Source of the DNA: Niastella populi
GTDB lineage: Bacteria; Bacteroidota; Bacteroidia; Chitinophagales; Chitinophagaceae
Length of the DNA stretch: 64,000 bases
Direction: 5' to 3'
Assembly: GCF_002078015.1 (NCBI RefSeq)
Contig: NZ_LWBP01000188.1
Coordinates: 186,001-250,000 of the forward strand
Both the position numbers and the translations under genes were made by a program. Below are positions 50,753 to 59,351 of the stretch, in pieces. Position 1 is the first letter of the stretch. Each line of letters begins with the position of its first letter. The notes under the pieces were generated by a model. It had not been told where the DNA came from. It ran no database searches and saw only the letters and a program-made list of their open reading frames with translations.

Positions 50753-52129
50753 ATGAGTGAGCATTCTTCCACTTTCATGGCCAAAAGCACCATAAAGGCT
50801 GCCGATCTTGAGCACAGAAGAAAAGTGAACTGGAACATAGGAAAGTATAATGCTTCCGTACCGCTGGGAAAACAACAGTTCAACGATGTTCACCTGGCAA
50901 GGGAACGGGCAAAAAACATAAAATGGCGGGCTATTGAAAAGCTCGATGAGTACCTGGAGCAGTTTGAGGCTAATTTAACCAAACGTGGCGGAAAGGTGAT
51001 CTGGGCAGAAGACAGCAGGCAGGCGATAGAAGAGGTGTTGAAGATCTGCAAGGCAAAGAATTGCAAAACGATCGTGAAGAGTAAGAGCATGGTAACTGAG
51101 GAAATTCACCTCAACGATCATTTGGAAGAACATGGTATTGAAAGCGTAGAAACCGACCTCGGCGAATACATACAACAGCTTGATGGCGAACCGCCATACC
51201 ATATCGTTACCCCGGCAATGCATAAAAGCCGTGAAGACATTGCAAAATTGTTTGCCGATAAACTGAACGTGGCGTCCAATTTGTCGGCAGAACAACTGAC
51301 CCTTGTGGCCCGTGATAAACTGCGTGATAAATACGTTCAGGCCGAAATAGGCATTACCGGCGCCAATTTTATACTGGCCGATATTGGCGGTGTGGCAGTA
51401 AGCGAAAACGAAGGGAATGCCCGCTTAAGTAACGCTTTCCCAAAAACACATATCGTTATAACAGGTATCGAAAAGGTTATTCCTTCCATGAATGACCTCG
51501 CCCTTTTCTGGCCCCTGCTGGCTACCTATGGTACCGGCCAGTGGATCACCTCGTATAACACCATAATATCAGGTCCCCGGCAGGCGGGTGAGCCCGACGG
51601 GCCCGATGAAATGTATGTGATACTGCTCGATAACGGCCGCACCAACATCATCGCTAATGAAAGAACGCGGGAAAGCCTGTATTGCATCCGTTGCGGCGCC
51701 TGTTTAAATGCCTGCCCTGTTTATAAGAACATCGGGGGGCATGCATATGAAACAACGTATAGCGGACCAATAGGCGCTGTCATTACCCCCCAACTGAAAG
51801 GTTTGGGTGAATGGAAGCACTTAAGCTATGCCTCATCATTATGCGGAAACTGTACGGAAGTTTGTGCCGTTAAGATAAACCTGCATGAGATCCTGCTCGA
51901 GAACCGCCACGATGCGGTAACGCATGGCGATGCCGCCTGGGGCGAAAAAGTAGCCTGGAAGGTATGGAAACAGGCCAGCCTGCACAGGAGTATGATGAAT
52001 ATGGGTAACCAGAAAATAAAGAACTGGATGGTAAATAAGGTATTTAAAGGTTGGACCACCAACCGCGCCGACCTGAACTTTGCCGGAAAGACCTTTAATC
52101 AGATGTGGAAGGAAAAGAGGGGGAAATAA
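50753..52129 (+). CDS. lutB: LutB/LldF-type iron-sulfur lactate oxidation protein
   Basis: 458 residues. N-terminal LUD domain about 60-300 (NCKTIVKSKSMVTEEIHLNDHLEEHGIESVETDLGEYIQQL; GITGANFILADIGGVAVSENEGNARL), then two [4Fe-4S] ferredoxin-type motifs CIRCGACLNACPVYKNIGG about residue 310 and CGNCTEVCAVKI about 365, and the C-terminal LutB helix bundle. With LutA and LutC it oxidises L-lactate to pyruvate. LutA and LutC are not in this window. It is separated from DUF3109 by 25 bp. Confidence 0.92.
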   Translation: MSEHSSTFMAKSTIKAADLEHRRKVNWNIGKYNASVPLGKQQFNDVHLARERAKNIKWRAIEKLDEYLEQFEANLTKRGGKVIWAEDSRQAIEEVLKICKAKNCKTIVKSKSMVTEEIHLNDHLEEHGIESVETDLGEYIQQLDGEPPYHIVTPAMHKSREDIAKLFADKLNVASNLSAEQLTLVARDKLRDKYVQAEIGITGANFILADIGGVAVSENEGNARLSNAFPKTHIVITGIEKVIPSMNDLALFWPLLATYGTGQWITSYNTIISGPRQAGEPDGPDEMYVILLDNGRTNIIANERTRESLYCIRCGACLNACPVYKNIGGHAYETTYSGPIGAVITPQLKGLGEWKHLSYASSLCGNCTEVCAVKINLHEILLENRHDAVTHGDAAWGEKVAWKVWKQASLHRSMMNMGNQKIKNWMVNKVFKGWTTNRADLNFAGKTFNQMWKEKRGK

Positions 52130-52162
52130 ATAAACCTTCTGTATTTACCAAAAGATAGTAGT

Positions 52163-52193
52163 AAAAAAGTCAACATTTACGGTTGACTTTTTT
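52163..52193. terminator. Bidirectional terminator after lutB
   Basis: AAAAAAGTCAAC (52163-52174) pairs with GTTGACTTTTTT (52182-52193). Confidence 0.85.
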
Positions 52194-52209
52194 ATTTTGC
52201 AGTCTACCA

Positions 52210-53535
52210 ATGCTACTTCTGTATACCCATACCACCACACCACGGCTGCAATACATTGTTGATTTTATTGGGAATGAATTATTCGATGAAGCGATAACGG
52301 TCACTACCGACGAGGCGTATTTTAAAACTTCAGCACAGCCACGCATAAACTACTCGGCACGGGAGTTTTCAGAAGATGAATTCTATATTCGAAATACCGC
52401 GTTGTTGTTCGAGACCGGTATCCGGCCGCAAACCATAGAGTGTTTTGAGATCAACTTTCATAAAGCCTTCTTTGAAACTACAGGTGATTTTCCGTTCGAT
52501 ATTTTTGCCGCTTCGTTTTATCTTTTAAGCCGGTACGAAGAATACCTGCCTCATGAAAAAGATGCATATGGCAGGTATGCGCATACCAATGCGCTTGCCT
52601 TTCGCGAACATTTTTTGTCGCAGCCATTGGTAAACTACTGGTTGCAATCGCTCAAAAAAGCATTACAGTTCAAATTCCCCGGTCTCGTGTTCAGGCAATC
52701 GCAGTTCAAATGCATATTGACCTACGATGTCGATATGGCCTGGTCGTACCTGCACAAGGGCCTGAAACGAACGGTGGGTGGTTTTATAAATGATGCGCGA
52801 AAGGGCGAATGGGCGAGGGTGAAAGACAGGTGGCTGGTTTTGCGCGGAAAAAGAAAAGACCCATTCGATTGTTTCGAATGGCTCGATGCGTGGCATTTGT
52901 ATTGCCGCGTAAAACCCTGGTTCTTTTTTCTGGCGGCCAAAAAAACATCGCTTTACGATAAGAACAATTCATACGAAAGCAAGGCGTTCCGCGATCTGAT
53001 AACCTATTATGCCAATACTTTTCATTTAGGCTGGCATCCTTCCTGGCAAAGCGGTGACGATCCTTCATTGTTGAAAGAAGAGCTGGAATGGCTGGAAGTG
53101 GTGGGCGATAAACAGATCGTTCAAAGCCGGCAGCATTATATTCGTTTTTCCCTTCCCGTCACCTGCCGCAGGTTAATTGAAACGGGTATAGAAAAAGATT
53201 TTTCCATGGGGTACGGAAGTATAAATGGCTTCAGGGCCTCAGTATGCTCGCCCTTTCACTGGTACGATCTTGAATATGAAAAAGCAACTTCTCTGATGTT
53301 ATACCCGTTCTGTTTTATGGATGCCAATTCATTGTTTGAGCAGAAACAGACGCCGCAGCAAACATATAACGAACTTATACAGTACTATGAGCACATAAAG
53401 GAATGTAAAGGCGTATTTATTCCCATCTGGCATAATTTCATATTGGGTACCGACCCGTTGTATGCAGGCTGGCGTGAGATGTTTGAAGTGTTTATGAAAG
53501 AAACGGTGTACTGGGATGCGTACAATGATGAATAG
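52210..53535 (+). CDS. Polysaccharide deacetylase-like family protein
   Basis: 441 residues from MLLLYTHTTTPRLQYIVDFIGNELFDEAI. The N-terminal DUF7033-like part (to about 165, with NYSAREFSEDEFYIRNTALLFETGI, FPFDIFAASFYLLSRYEEYLPHEKDAYGRY) precedes a NodB-like deacetylase fold starting at KCILTYDVDMAWSYLHKG, where TYDVD corresponds to the metal-binding TFDDG motif, with HLGWHPSWQS as the likely His motif. Substrate unknown, and similar proteins occur near O-antigen or exopolysaccharide genes. The ORF opens at 52183 but that start lies in the lutB terminator, so ATG 52210 is used. Confidence 0.85.
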   Translation: MLLLYTHTTTPRLQYIVDFIGNELFDEAITVTTDEAYFKTSAQPRINYSAREFSEDEFYIRNTALLFETGIRPQTIECFEINFHKAFFETTGDFPFDIFAASFYLLSRYEEYLPHEKDAYGRYAHTNALAFREHFLSQPLVNYWLQSLKKALQFKFPGLVFRQSQFKCILTYDVDMAWSYLHKGLKRTVGGFINDARKGEWARVKDRWLVLRGKRKDPFDCFEWLDAWHLYCRVKPWFFFLAAKKTSLYDKNNSYESKAFRDLITYYANTFHLGWHPSWQSGDDPSLLKEELEWLEVVGDKQIVQSRQHYIRFSLPVTCRRLIETGIEKDFSMGYGSINGFRASVCSPFHWYDLEYEKATSLMLYPFCFMDANSLFEQKQTPQQTYNELIQYYEHIKECKGVFIPIWHNFILGTDPLYAGWREMFEVFMKETVYWDAYNDE

Positions 53536-53557
53536 GAATCGTATTTAAATAAGGAAT

Positions 53558-53601
53558 AAAAGCAACAAGCCTCCCGATGTACCGGGAGGCTTGTTGCTTT
53601 T
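53558..53601. terminator. Strong bidirectional terminator (19-bp perfect stem)
   Basis: AAAAGCAACAAGCCTCCCG (53558-53576) pairs perfectly with CGGGAGGCTTGTTGCTTTT (53583-53601), loop ATGTAC. It lies between the convergent deacetylase-like gene (+) and purH (-). Confidence 0.92.
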
Positions 53602-53617
53602 ATCGATAACGTAGTAA

Positions 53618-55141
53618 TTAGTGTTTAAAATGGCGCATGCCGGTCATAACCATTGCCAGGTTGTTTTGCTGGCAGTATTCGATAGAATCCTTATCACGAA
53701 CGGAGCCGCCCGGTTGAACAAAGGCGGTAATGCCTGCTGCATGACCTAACTGCACGCAATCATTGAATGGGAAGAAGGCATCGCTGGCCAGTACGGCGCC
53801 ATTCAGATCGAATTCGAACTGACGCGCTTTTTCAAGTGCATGACGCAAAGCATCAACCCGGCTGGTTTGTCCGCACCCTTTACCTATGAGCTGTTTGTTC
53901 TTAACCAGCGCAATGGCATTTGACTTCAGGTGTTTACAAACAATGTTGGCGAAAACCAGGTCAGACCTTTCAGCTGCATTACTTTCACGGCCGCCTACTT
54001 CTTTCCACTCGAGGTAATTGCCTTTGTCTTCGCCCTGTGCCAGTACGCCGTTCAGCACAGATTTATATTGATTGGTGCGGGTAGAGGTCGCTTTTTGTTG
54101 TAACAGGATGCGGTTCTTTTTAGATTTCAATACGGCCAGGGCATCTTCAGCAAACGAAGGAGCGATCAAAACTTCAAAGAAGATCTCATTGATGGCATCT
54201 GCAGTGGCTTTATCGATGGTCTTGTTGCAAACCAGCACACCGCCAAAAGCGCTTTCAGGATCGCCGGCCAGGGCTGTATCCCAGGCTTCTTTAACCGTGT
54301 TCCTTGAAGCGATGCCGCACACGTTGGTGTGTTTGATAATACCGAATACGGCGCCGGTTTCATCGGCAGAAAAATCGTTGATGAGTTGAACGGCAGCGTC
54401 AACGTCGACCAGGTTATTATAAGAAAGCTCTTTTCCGTTCAGTTGATCGAACAACTGGTTCAGATCGCCATAGAAAATGCCGGTTTGGTGCGGATTCTCG
54501 CCATAGCGCATTGTTTTGGGGCTCGGAACCGATTCCAGGAAGTACAGGTCGCCTTCGGGATTGAAATATTTTGCGATAGCCACATCGTAGTGCGCTACTA
54601 TTTGAAATGCTTTGGAGGCAAAGGCACGGCGTTGTTCAAGGGTTGTGGTGCCGTTTTGTGCGGCCAGCATATCGGCCAGCACCTGGTAATCAGATTTTGC
54701 GGCCAGTACTACCACATTGCTGAAATTTTTGGCGGCGCCGCGGATCATGGAAGGGCCACCGATATCGATCTTTTCAATGATCAGTTTTTCTTCGGAGGTA
54801 GAAGCCACCGTTTCTTCAAAAGGATACAGGTCAACAATTACCAGGTCAATTTCAGGAATGTTGTATTGTTTCATTTCCTGAACGTCAGATTCCAGCTCTC
54901 TGCGGCCGAGGATACCGCCAAAAACCGAGGGGTGCAGGGTTTTAACCCGGCCGCCTAAGATAGAAGGGTAGGTAGTCAACTGCTCAACCGGCACTACCGG
55001 AATGCCCAACTTCTCTATAAATGATTGAGTACCACCGGTAGAATAGATTGTAATGCCTTGCTTTTGCAACTCCTTAACCAGGGGTTCGAGGCCATCTTTA
55101 TAAAAAACGGAAATAAGTGCAGACTGTATCTTTTTGGTCAT
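53618..55141 (-). CDS. purH: Bifunctional AICAR formyltransferase / IMP cyclohydrolase
   Basis: 507 residues. The N-terminal MGS-like IMP cyclohydrolase domain (about 1-190, KKIQSALISVFYKDGLEPLVKELQKQGITIYSTGGT, GGRVKTLHPSVFGGILG) precedes the AICARFT domain (KTMRYGENPHQTG, YNNLVDVDAAVQL, NTNVCGIA-like KHTNVCGIASRN, ASDAFFPFNDCVQLGHAAGITAFVQPGGSVRD). Last two steps of purine synthesis. Transcribed from a near-ideal promoter whose -33 lies inside the 3' end of comEC, with a hairpin-rich leader of about 100 nt. Confidence 0.96.
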   Translation of the reverse strand: MTKKIQSALISVFYKDGLEPLVKELQKQGITIYSTGGTQSFIEKLGIPVVPVEQLTTYPSILGGRVKTLHPSVFGGILGRRELESDVQEMKQYNIPEIDLVIVDLYPFEETVASTSEEKLIIEKIDIGGPSMIRGAAKNFSNVVVLAAKSDYQVLADMLAAQNGTTTLEQRRAFASKAFQIVAHYDVAIAKYFNPEGDLYFLESVPSPKTMRYGENPHQTGIFYGDLNQLFDQLNGKELSYNNLVDVDAAVQLINDFSADETGAVFGIIKHTNVCGIASRNTVKEAWDTALAGDPESAFGGVLVCNKTIDKATADAINEIFFEVLIAPSFAEDALAVLKSKKNRILLQQKATSTRTNQYKSVLNGVLAQGEDKGNYLEWKEVGGRESNAAERSDLVFANIVCKHLKSNAIALVKNKQLIGKGCGQTSRVDALRHALEKARQFEFDLNGAVLASDAFFPFNDCVQLGHAAGITAFVQPGGSVRDKDSIEYCQQNNLAMVMTGMRHFKH

Positions 55142-55186
55142 ATGCGTAATTTATTCGGAAGTAGTGAAAGGACATTGAAGATTGTT

Positions 55187-55234
55187 CCCGGCCGCACCGG
55201 GCTTTGTTGCCAATTCCGGTAGCCACCGGAATTG
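55187..55234 (-). promoter_or_regulatory. Hairpins in the purH leader
   Basis: CAATTCCGGT-AGCC-ACCGGAATTG (55211-55234, perfect 10-bp stem) and CCCGG-CCGCA-CCGGG (55187-55201) lie between the predicted start of transcription (about 55239) and the purH ATG. They may be a regulatory leader or simply the comEC terminator. No known riboswitch class is recognised. Confidence 0.45.
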
Positions 55235-55245
55235 TTTTAAGGGCG

Positions 55246-55276
55246 CAAAGGTAGGTTAATACAGGGTGAAAACAAA
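55246..55276 (-). promoter_or_regulatory. purH: Full Bacteroidota promoter for purH
   Basis: On the minus strand: -33 TTTG (55273-55276), 19-bp spacer, -7 TACCTTTG (55246-55253). Both boxes are perfect. The -33 element sits in the last codons of comEC. Confidence 0.8.
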
Positions 55277-57352
55277 GGCTCCCCTGTCTGCCACCGAAAA
55301 CCCCTGAATGCGGAGTTGATCGCATTCCTGCTGCCATTTGGCTACTTTCCAGGGTTTATTGGATGCGTCGAACACGAACTGCCGGCAGTTGAAAACACTG
55401 GTCAGTTCTGCGATCCTGATGGGTGGATTATTCAAAAGAATAATAATGTCAACAGGCGTTTTTGATGTGCTGGTCCTGAACTTACCGGGTTGGTCGACGA
55501 GTAAAAAGGACGTATTTCCGAACCGGAAAAGGTTTTTTTCACCCGGTAATTTACCGGTGTTGTTCCGGTTGTTTACGCGGTGAAGCGACCGGCTGGGTTG
55601 TAGATGGAATTTTTGTAATAGATCATTTTGCTGTAACAAACTATCGCCTTTATACAAATATTTCGTACCGAGTATAACGTCAATGGCGCTGTGTTTTGGA
55701 ATGTTGTATACTATAAGTTTTTTCTGATGCTGCGCATTCCATATTTCAATTGTCTGGAACACGGTAAAAAGCAGGATAGACAACAGCGAAACGTATATGC
55801 CGGTCTTCCTTTTCTTTAATAGCCACCATGCAGTTGCCGAAATGAACATATAGAGGCAAATGAGTTGTGGTAAGTTGATCTGCAGATCGCCTGCAACGGC
55901 AAACGGTAGCTGGCTTACTTTTTCAATGAATGTATTCAGGCAGTAAATAACATGGTGCAGTAAATAACCTGTGCCTGCTGCAACGGCTGGGAATACACTG
56001 GTGATGCATAAGATGATCTCTCCAACGATGATCAGGCTTGAAACGGGAACCGCCGGAATATTGGCAAACAGGAATAAGTTAGGAAATTGATGGAAGTGAT
56101 ATATTGAAACCGGTACAGTGAGTAGTTGTGCGGCAAGGGTAACGCATACCGTTTTCCATAGAATATCGATCGGTTTACTGGCGAAGAACAACAGATCGTA
56201 AATGGGTTTATAAAAGATGGCGAGGCTAAGTACGGCCGCATATGACAATTGAAAACCTGCATCCCATAACCAGAACGGATTGTAACAAAGCAACAAAAAT
56301 GCAGAAGCGGCGAGGGTGTTGAAAACAGATATTTTCCGGTTCATGTTCGCTCCGATAACGAGGCAGGTGAACATAACTGCCGAACGCATTACAGAAGGAG
56401 AGCCGCCGGAAAGAAAACTGAAAAACCAGAGACCGGCAATGATCAGCACAGGTTGTAATATTTTGCCCGGTTTGCGCATTGCCAGAGGTTTGCATAACAG
56501 GGTTAAAAGCCAGTAAATAAGGCCAAGATGTAAGCCGGAGATGGCGATGATATGTATGGCGCCGGTATCGGAATAGGATTGAACAAGGCGTTTGTCGAGG
56601 TCATCTTTATATCCTATAAGCATAGCTTCTGCCAGCCCTGCTTCTTTTGCGCCGGGGATATATTTTTTGAGAATGGTTATGATTTTCTCTCTTGTGGAAA
56701 AAAGAAATTTCCGAAACAGATTTTCATTTTCTATTTTGAGCGCAACAAACTCGCCCCGCTTAAGGTAAACCTGGTATGAAATGCCCTGAAAAGCGCAATA
56801 GCGCTGATAATCAAAGCACCCCGGGTTACCGGTATTTTTTATCGGTTGCAATGCTTTATAGAGTAACAACTGTTTGCCATACTGAAGTTGTTGAGTCATA
56901 CTGTCTTTCTGAAAATACAGAAGGATCTTTCCGCTGGCTTTGGTAATAGAATGGTCAAACAGAACTGCCTGAACGGATGCAATGGTTTTATAGGATTGCT
57001 TTTTTTCAGCCAGTGGTTCTTCAATGGTTACCAGAACAACCTTTCCTGCAACATATTGCCTGGTTATATTCGGATTTTGATTTCGGATATCGTTATAATA
57101 CAACACTAAACCTCCTATAGCGAATAACATCGCGTGTAGCCACAGGCCGTTATGCCATTGGGCTCTGAATTGGCGTGAAAGTGGAAAAGCTGAGAACAGC
57201 CATAATGCAAATGCGCTGAAGGCGAAAAGAAGCCATAAAGAAAATGCTGATACCACCAAATACCACTGACACGTAATACCGGCAATCAGCGGAACAATAA
57301 GCCTGATAAAAGGCGATGCTTTCCAAATGGGCCAGGCAGGCAAATGTGGCAT
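55256..57352 (-). CDS. comEC: ComEC/Rec2 family competence membrane channel
   Basis: 698 residues. N-terminal helices and DUF4131 region (about 15-190), then the competence domain with AISGLHLGLIYWLLTLLCKPL about residue 270 and GGSPSVMRSAVMFTCLVIG, about ten membrane helices in all. The C-terminal 170 residues (LIVYNIPKHSAIDVILGTKYLYKGDSLLQQND) lack the HxHxDH metallo-beta-lactamase motif found in long ComEC proteins. It carries ssDNA across the inner membrane in transformation. The 3' end carries the purH promoter. Confidence 0.94.
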   Translation of the reverse strand: MPHLPAWPIWKASPFIRLIVPLIAGITCQWYLVVSAFSLWLLFAFSAFALWLFSAFPLSRQFRAQWHNGLWLHAMLFAIGGLVLYYNDIRNQNPNITRQYVAGKVVLVTIEEPLAEKKQSYKTIASVQAVLFDHSITKASGKILLYFQKDSMTQQLQYGKQLLLYKALQPIKNTGNPGCFDYQRYCAFQGISYQVYLKRGEFVALKIENENLFRKFLFSTREKIITILKKYIPGAKEAGLAEAMLIGYKDDLDKRLVQSYSDTGAIHIIAISGLHLGLIYWLLTLLCKPLAMRKPGKILQPVLIIAGLWFFSFLSGGSPSVMRSAVMFTCLVIGANMNRKISVFNTLAASAFLLLCYNPFWLWDAGFQLSYAAVLSLAIFYKPIYDLLFFASKPIDILWKTVCVTLAAQLLTVPVSIYHFHQFPNLFLFANIPAVPVSSLIIVGEIILCITSVFPAVAAGTGYLLHHVIYCLNTFIEKVSQLPFAVAGDLQINLPQLICLYMFISATAWWLLKKRKTGIYVSLLSILLFTVFQTIEIWNAQHQKKLIVYNIPKHSAIDVILGTKYLYKGDSLLQQNDLLQKFHLQPSRSLHRVNNRNNTGKLPGEKNLFRFGNTSFLLVDQPGKFRTSTSKTPVDIIILLNNPPIRIAELTSVFNCRQFVFDASNKPWKVAKWQQECDQLRIQGFSVADRGAFVFTLY

Positions 57353-57950
57353 ACCGAAAGGGAAAAATACAATGGAAATGGTAATAATACGGGGAACCAG
57401 TGATTACACAGAATGGAAGGGAGGACTTTAAAAAAACAAACTACCTACTTTATCAAAAAGGACAAGGCTAATGGTAAAAAGATAAAGCAGGTAGTTTGAA
57501 AAGGAAAAATTCTGTTATCAGAATAAAATTTCCTCAAGAGGATTTGTAGGATAACAAAAGCCTTGAGGAAATCTGTCGGCGGGTTTTCACAGGACCATTG
57601 GATTTCTAAAACGGGATGATAGCAACTCTCCATGTCTAATTTCTGACAAAAACCGGATACATGCCAGAAAAGCGCGATTTATTAGATACGGTTTTTTGTA
57701 CGGGGAATATACGGTCATCGTATCCCCGTAAAAAGACGGGGTTGCTGCGCCCGTTTATTAGCGGTTATTCTCTCCACTTTTTACGGTATTTGAACCGTCT
57801 TTTTCACGTGACTCGTTGAACTCCTTCACGTTACAAATAATAGTAATTCGTAATTAGTTGGCTAACACCTAGTTGTAGCCGAAGTTTTCTATGCGTTGAC
57901 GGCTACTTTTGAGTCGACAACACAATCACTCATATCAAAACTCACAAGCT
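57353..57950. other. 598-bp non-coding region rich in hairpins
   Basis: Between comEC (-) and the gene at 57951 (+). It contains the three-hairpin minus-strand element at 57428-57625, an inverted repeat TACGGGGA/TCCCCGTA (57699-57706 / 57723-57730), and a hairpin ACGGT-ATTTGA-ACCGT (57783-57798) followed by CTTTTTC on the plus strand. No credible ORF. Confidence 0.65.
57428..57625 (-). ncRNA. Candidate structured RNA: three hairpins ending in a terminator
   Basis: Read on the minus strand: a conserved-looking 18-nt segment (57587-57604, shared with 35274-35291), then hairpin ATTTCCTCAAG / CTTGAGGAAAT (57528-57538 with 57562-57572), hairpin ATTCTG-ATAA-CAGAAT (57509-57524 region), and a 17-of-18-bp stem CAAACTACCTGCTTTATC / GATAAAGTAGGTAGTTTG (57437-57454 with 57481-57498) followed at once by TTTTTTT. 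That is the layout of a terminated non-coding transcript. No promoter is identified with confidence. Confidence 0.5.
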
Positions 57951-58424
57951 ATGACTACTATTGAAAAAAATTCCTTAAGGGTGGGAAAATACGTGGACTC
58001 GAACCATGTAAACACACTTATCCGCACATATAAACAGGAAAGATGGCAGCAGAATTCCGAGCGCATTGGCCAGGAAGATTCACTTAGCCTCTTTTATTCA
58101 ATAGAAGAACTGGAAGAATTTTTGCAAAAAGCGAAAGAAGCCGGTGCAAACGGTGTTAGCGTTCACTTTGGCGTATATCCTGAAAATTTTAATGAGAGAG
58201 AAGGTTATGCCGGTAAGCAAACCACCGTGTTTGTTGCCACAGACCGTCAGGAAACAGCAACCGGTATTACCCATAAGAACGTTTACCAGGAAACCAATAA
58301 AGGCAAACAACTGCTGGCCTACAATATGGGCCAATGGCCTCCCGGAAGCGGCGTTGAAAATGACGATTGGGGACTTGGTATTACGATTATCGACAAGGGC
58401 GATAAAGGAATGGTAGTAATATAA
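57951..58424 (+). CDS. Unknown soluble protein, first gene of a four-gene group
   Basis: 157 residues from MTTIEKNSLRVGKYVDSNHVN (an in-frame TTG at 57909 is less likely). Segments: NTLIRTYKQERWQQNSERIGQEDSLSLFYSIEELEEFLQKAKEAGANGVSVHFGVYPEN, then a strand-rich part with GKQTTVFVATDR and the C-terminal DDWGLGITIIDKGDKGMVVI. No signal peptide, no membrane helix, no named domain that I recognise. It lies upstream of a membrane protein and a NarL-type two-component pair on the same strand, with a terminator in between (58453-58486). Confidence 0.8.
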   Translation: MTTIEKNSLRVGKYVDSNHVNTLIRTYKQERWQQNSERIGQEDSLSLFYSIEELEEFLQKAKEAGANGVSVHFGVYPENFNEREGYAGKQTTVFVATDRQETATGITHKNVYQETNKGKQLLAYNMGQWPPGSGVENDDWGLGITIIDKGDKGMVVI

Positions 58425-58452
58425 GTAATTATAGCAACGGTTAATATTATAC

Positions 58453-58486
58453 AAATCCGTCGCGGGAAACTGTGACGGATTTTTTG
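58453..58486 (+). terminator. Rho-independent terminator
   Basis: AAATCCGTC (58453-58461) pairs with GACGGATTT (58474-58482), followed by a T-run. Confidence 0.82.
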
Positions 58487-58518
58487 TTTTCTGGCCGAAT
58501 TCTCTACATTAGCGGCTG

Positions 58519-59160
58519 ATGAACTTTCCGTCGTTAATAATTCAGATCCTTTGCCTGCTGGCGTCAATTACCCTGTTTTTCCAGGCTTCCGTACCGCGGT
58601 ACCTGAAAGCATTCCCCTTTTTTATGTTGATTACCCTGGTGGTAGAAGTTACAGCCTGGCTACTGCTTCAGTATAAAATCAACGTCACCCTGTTATATAT
58701 CGTTTTTACCTCTTTCGAATTCATGTTTTACCTGTTCATTGTAGCATATAGTATATATAATCTTAAAGTCAGGAAGATCATCTTATGGCTATTGGCGGTT
58801 TACCCGGTACTGGTACTGCTCAACAGGCTTTTTATTCAACAGCGATCATTTCATACCATCACCTATTCAATCGGTTGCCTGTTGGTGGTGGCAGCCTGTA
58901 TTTTTTATTTTTTTGAACTATTCCAGTCAACCCATTCGGTAAACCTGATAAAGGAACCGGCTTTCTGGATCTGTTCGGGATTATTATTTTTCTACTGTTG
59001 TACATTTCCGCTCATAGGTTTATGGAACTATCTGCATAATTTACCCGGTATCATTCTCAAGAACCTGAACTACATTCTAACGTTCCTGAACATATTATTA
59101 TATTCTTTATTTTCCATCGCTTTTTTGTGCAGGCTCCGGTACCGGCGATCGTTACGATAA
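58519..59160 (+). CDS. Unknown multi-pass membrane protein
   Basis: 213 residues with six to seven hydrophobic helices (about 4-20, 32-53, 58-80, 88-104, 116-136, 151-175, 185-207) and a short basic C-terminus (CRLRYRRSLR). Many aromatic residues. It resembles hypothetical membrane proteins next to NarL-type kinases in Chitinophagaceae, and no named family is recognised. A role in sensing for the kinase 190 bp downstream is only suggested by position. Confidence 0.78.
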   Translation: MNFPSLIIQILCLLASITLFFQASVPRYLKAFPFFMLITLVVEVTAWLLLQYKINVTLLYIVFTSFEFMFYLFIVAYSIYNLKVRKIILWLLAVYPVLVLLNRLFIQQRSFHTITYSIGCLLVVAACIFYFFELFQSTHSVNLIKEPAFWICSGLLFFYCCTFPLIGLWNYLHNLPGIILKNLNYILTFLNILLYSLFSIAFLCRLRYRRSLR

Positions 59161-59225
59161 CGTTTGCTTCCCGATAATACCCTGTTCATTTACCGCCGTC
59201 GAAACGCACATTTGTTTAGCCTTGT

Positions 59226-59233
59226 TATGTTTG
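59226..59233 (+). promoter_or_regulatory. -7 promoter box TATGTTTG before kinase gene
   Basis: Perfect TAnnTTTG, 118 bp before ATG 59352. No TTG at a 19-bp spacing. Confidence 0.4.
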
Positions 59234-59351
59234 TTAATTATTTTCTTACTCCACGGTCATTATTGCGTTTTGGCGACTGTATAAAAACTATACGGGTTAC
59301 CCGTTGTAGCGTTAAACTTTATGCTAAATTGCCTGCTCCAATAATCCTGTT

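Noticed and set aside
57445-57633. 62-codon minus-strand ORF
   Set aside because: It coincides with the three-hairpin element, and structure explains the sequence better than coding.
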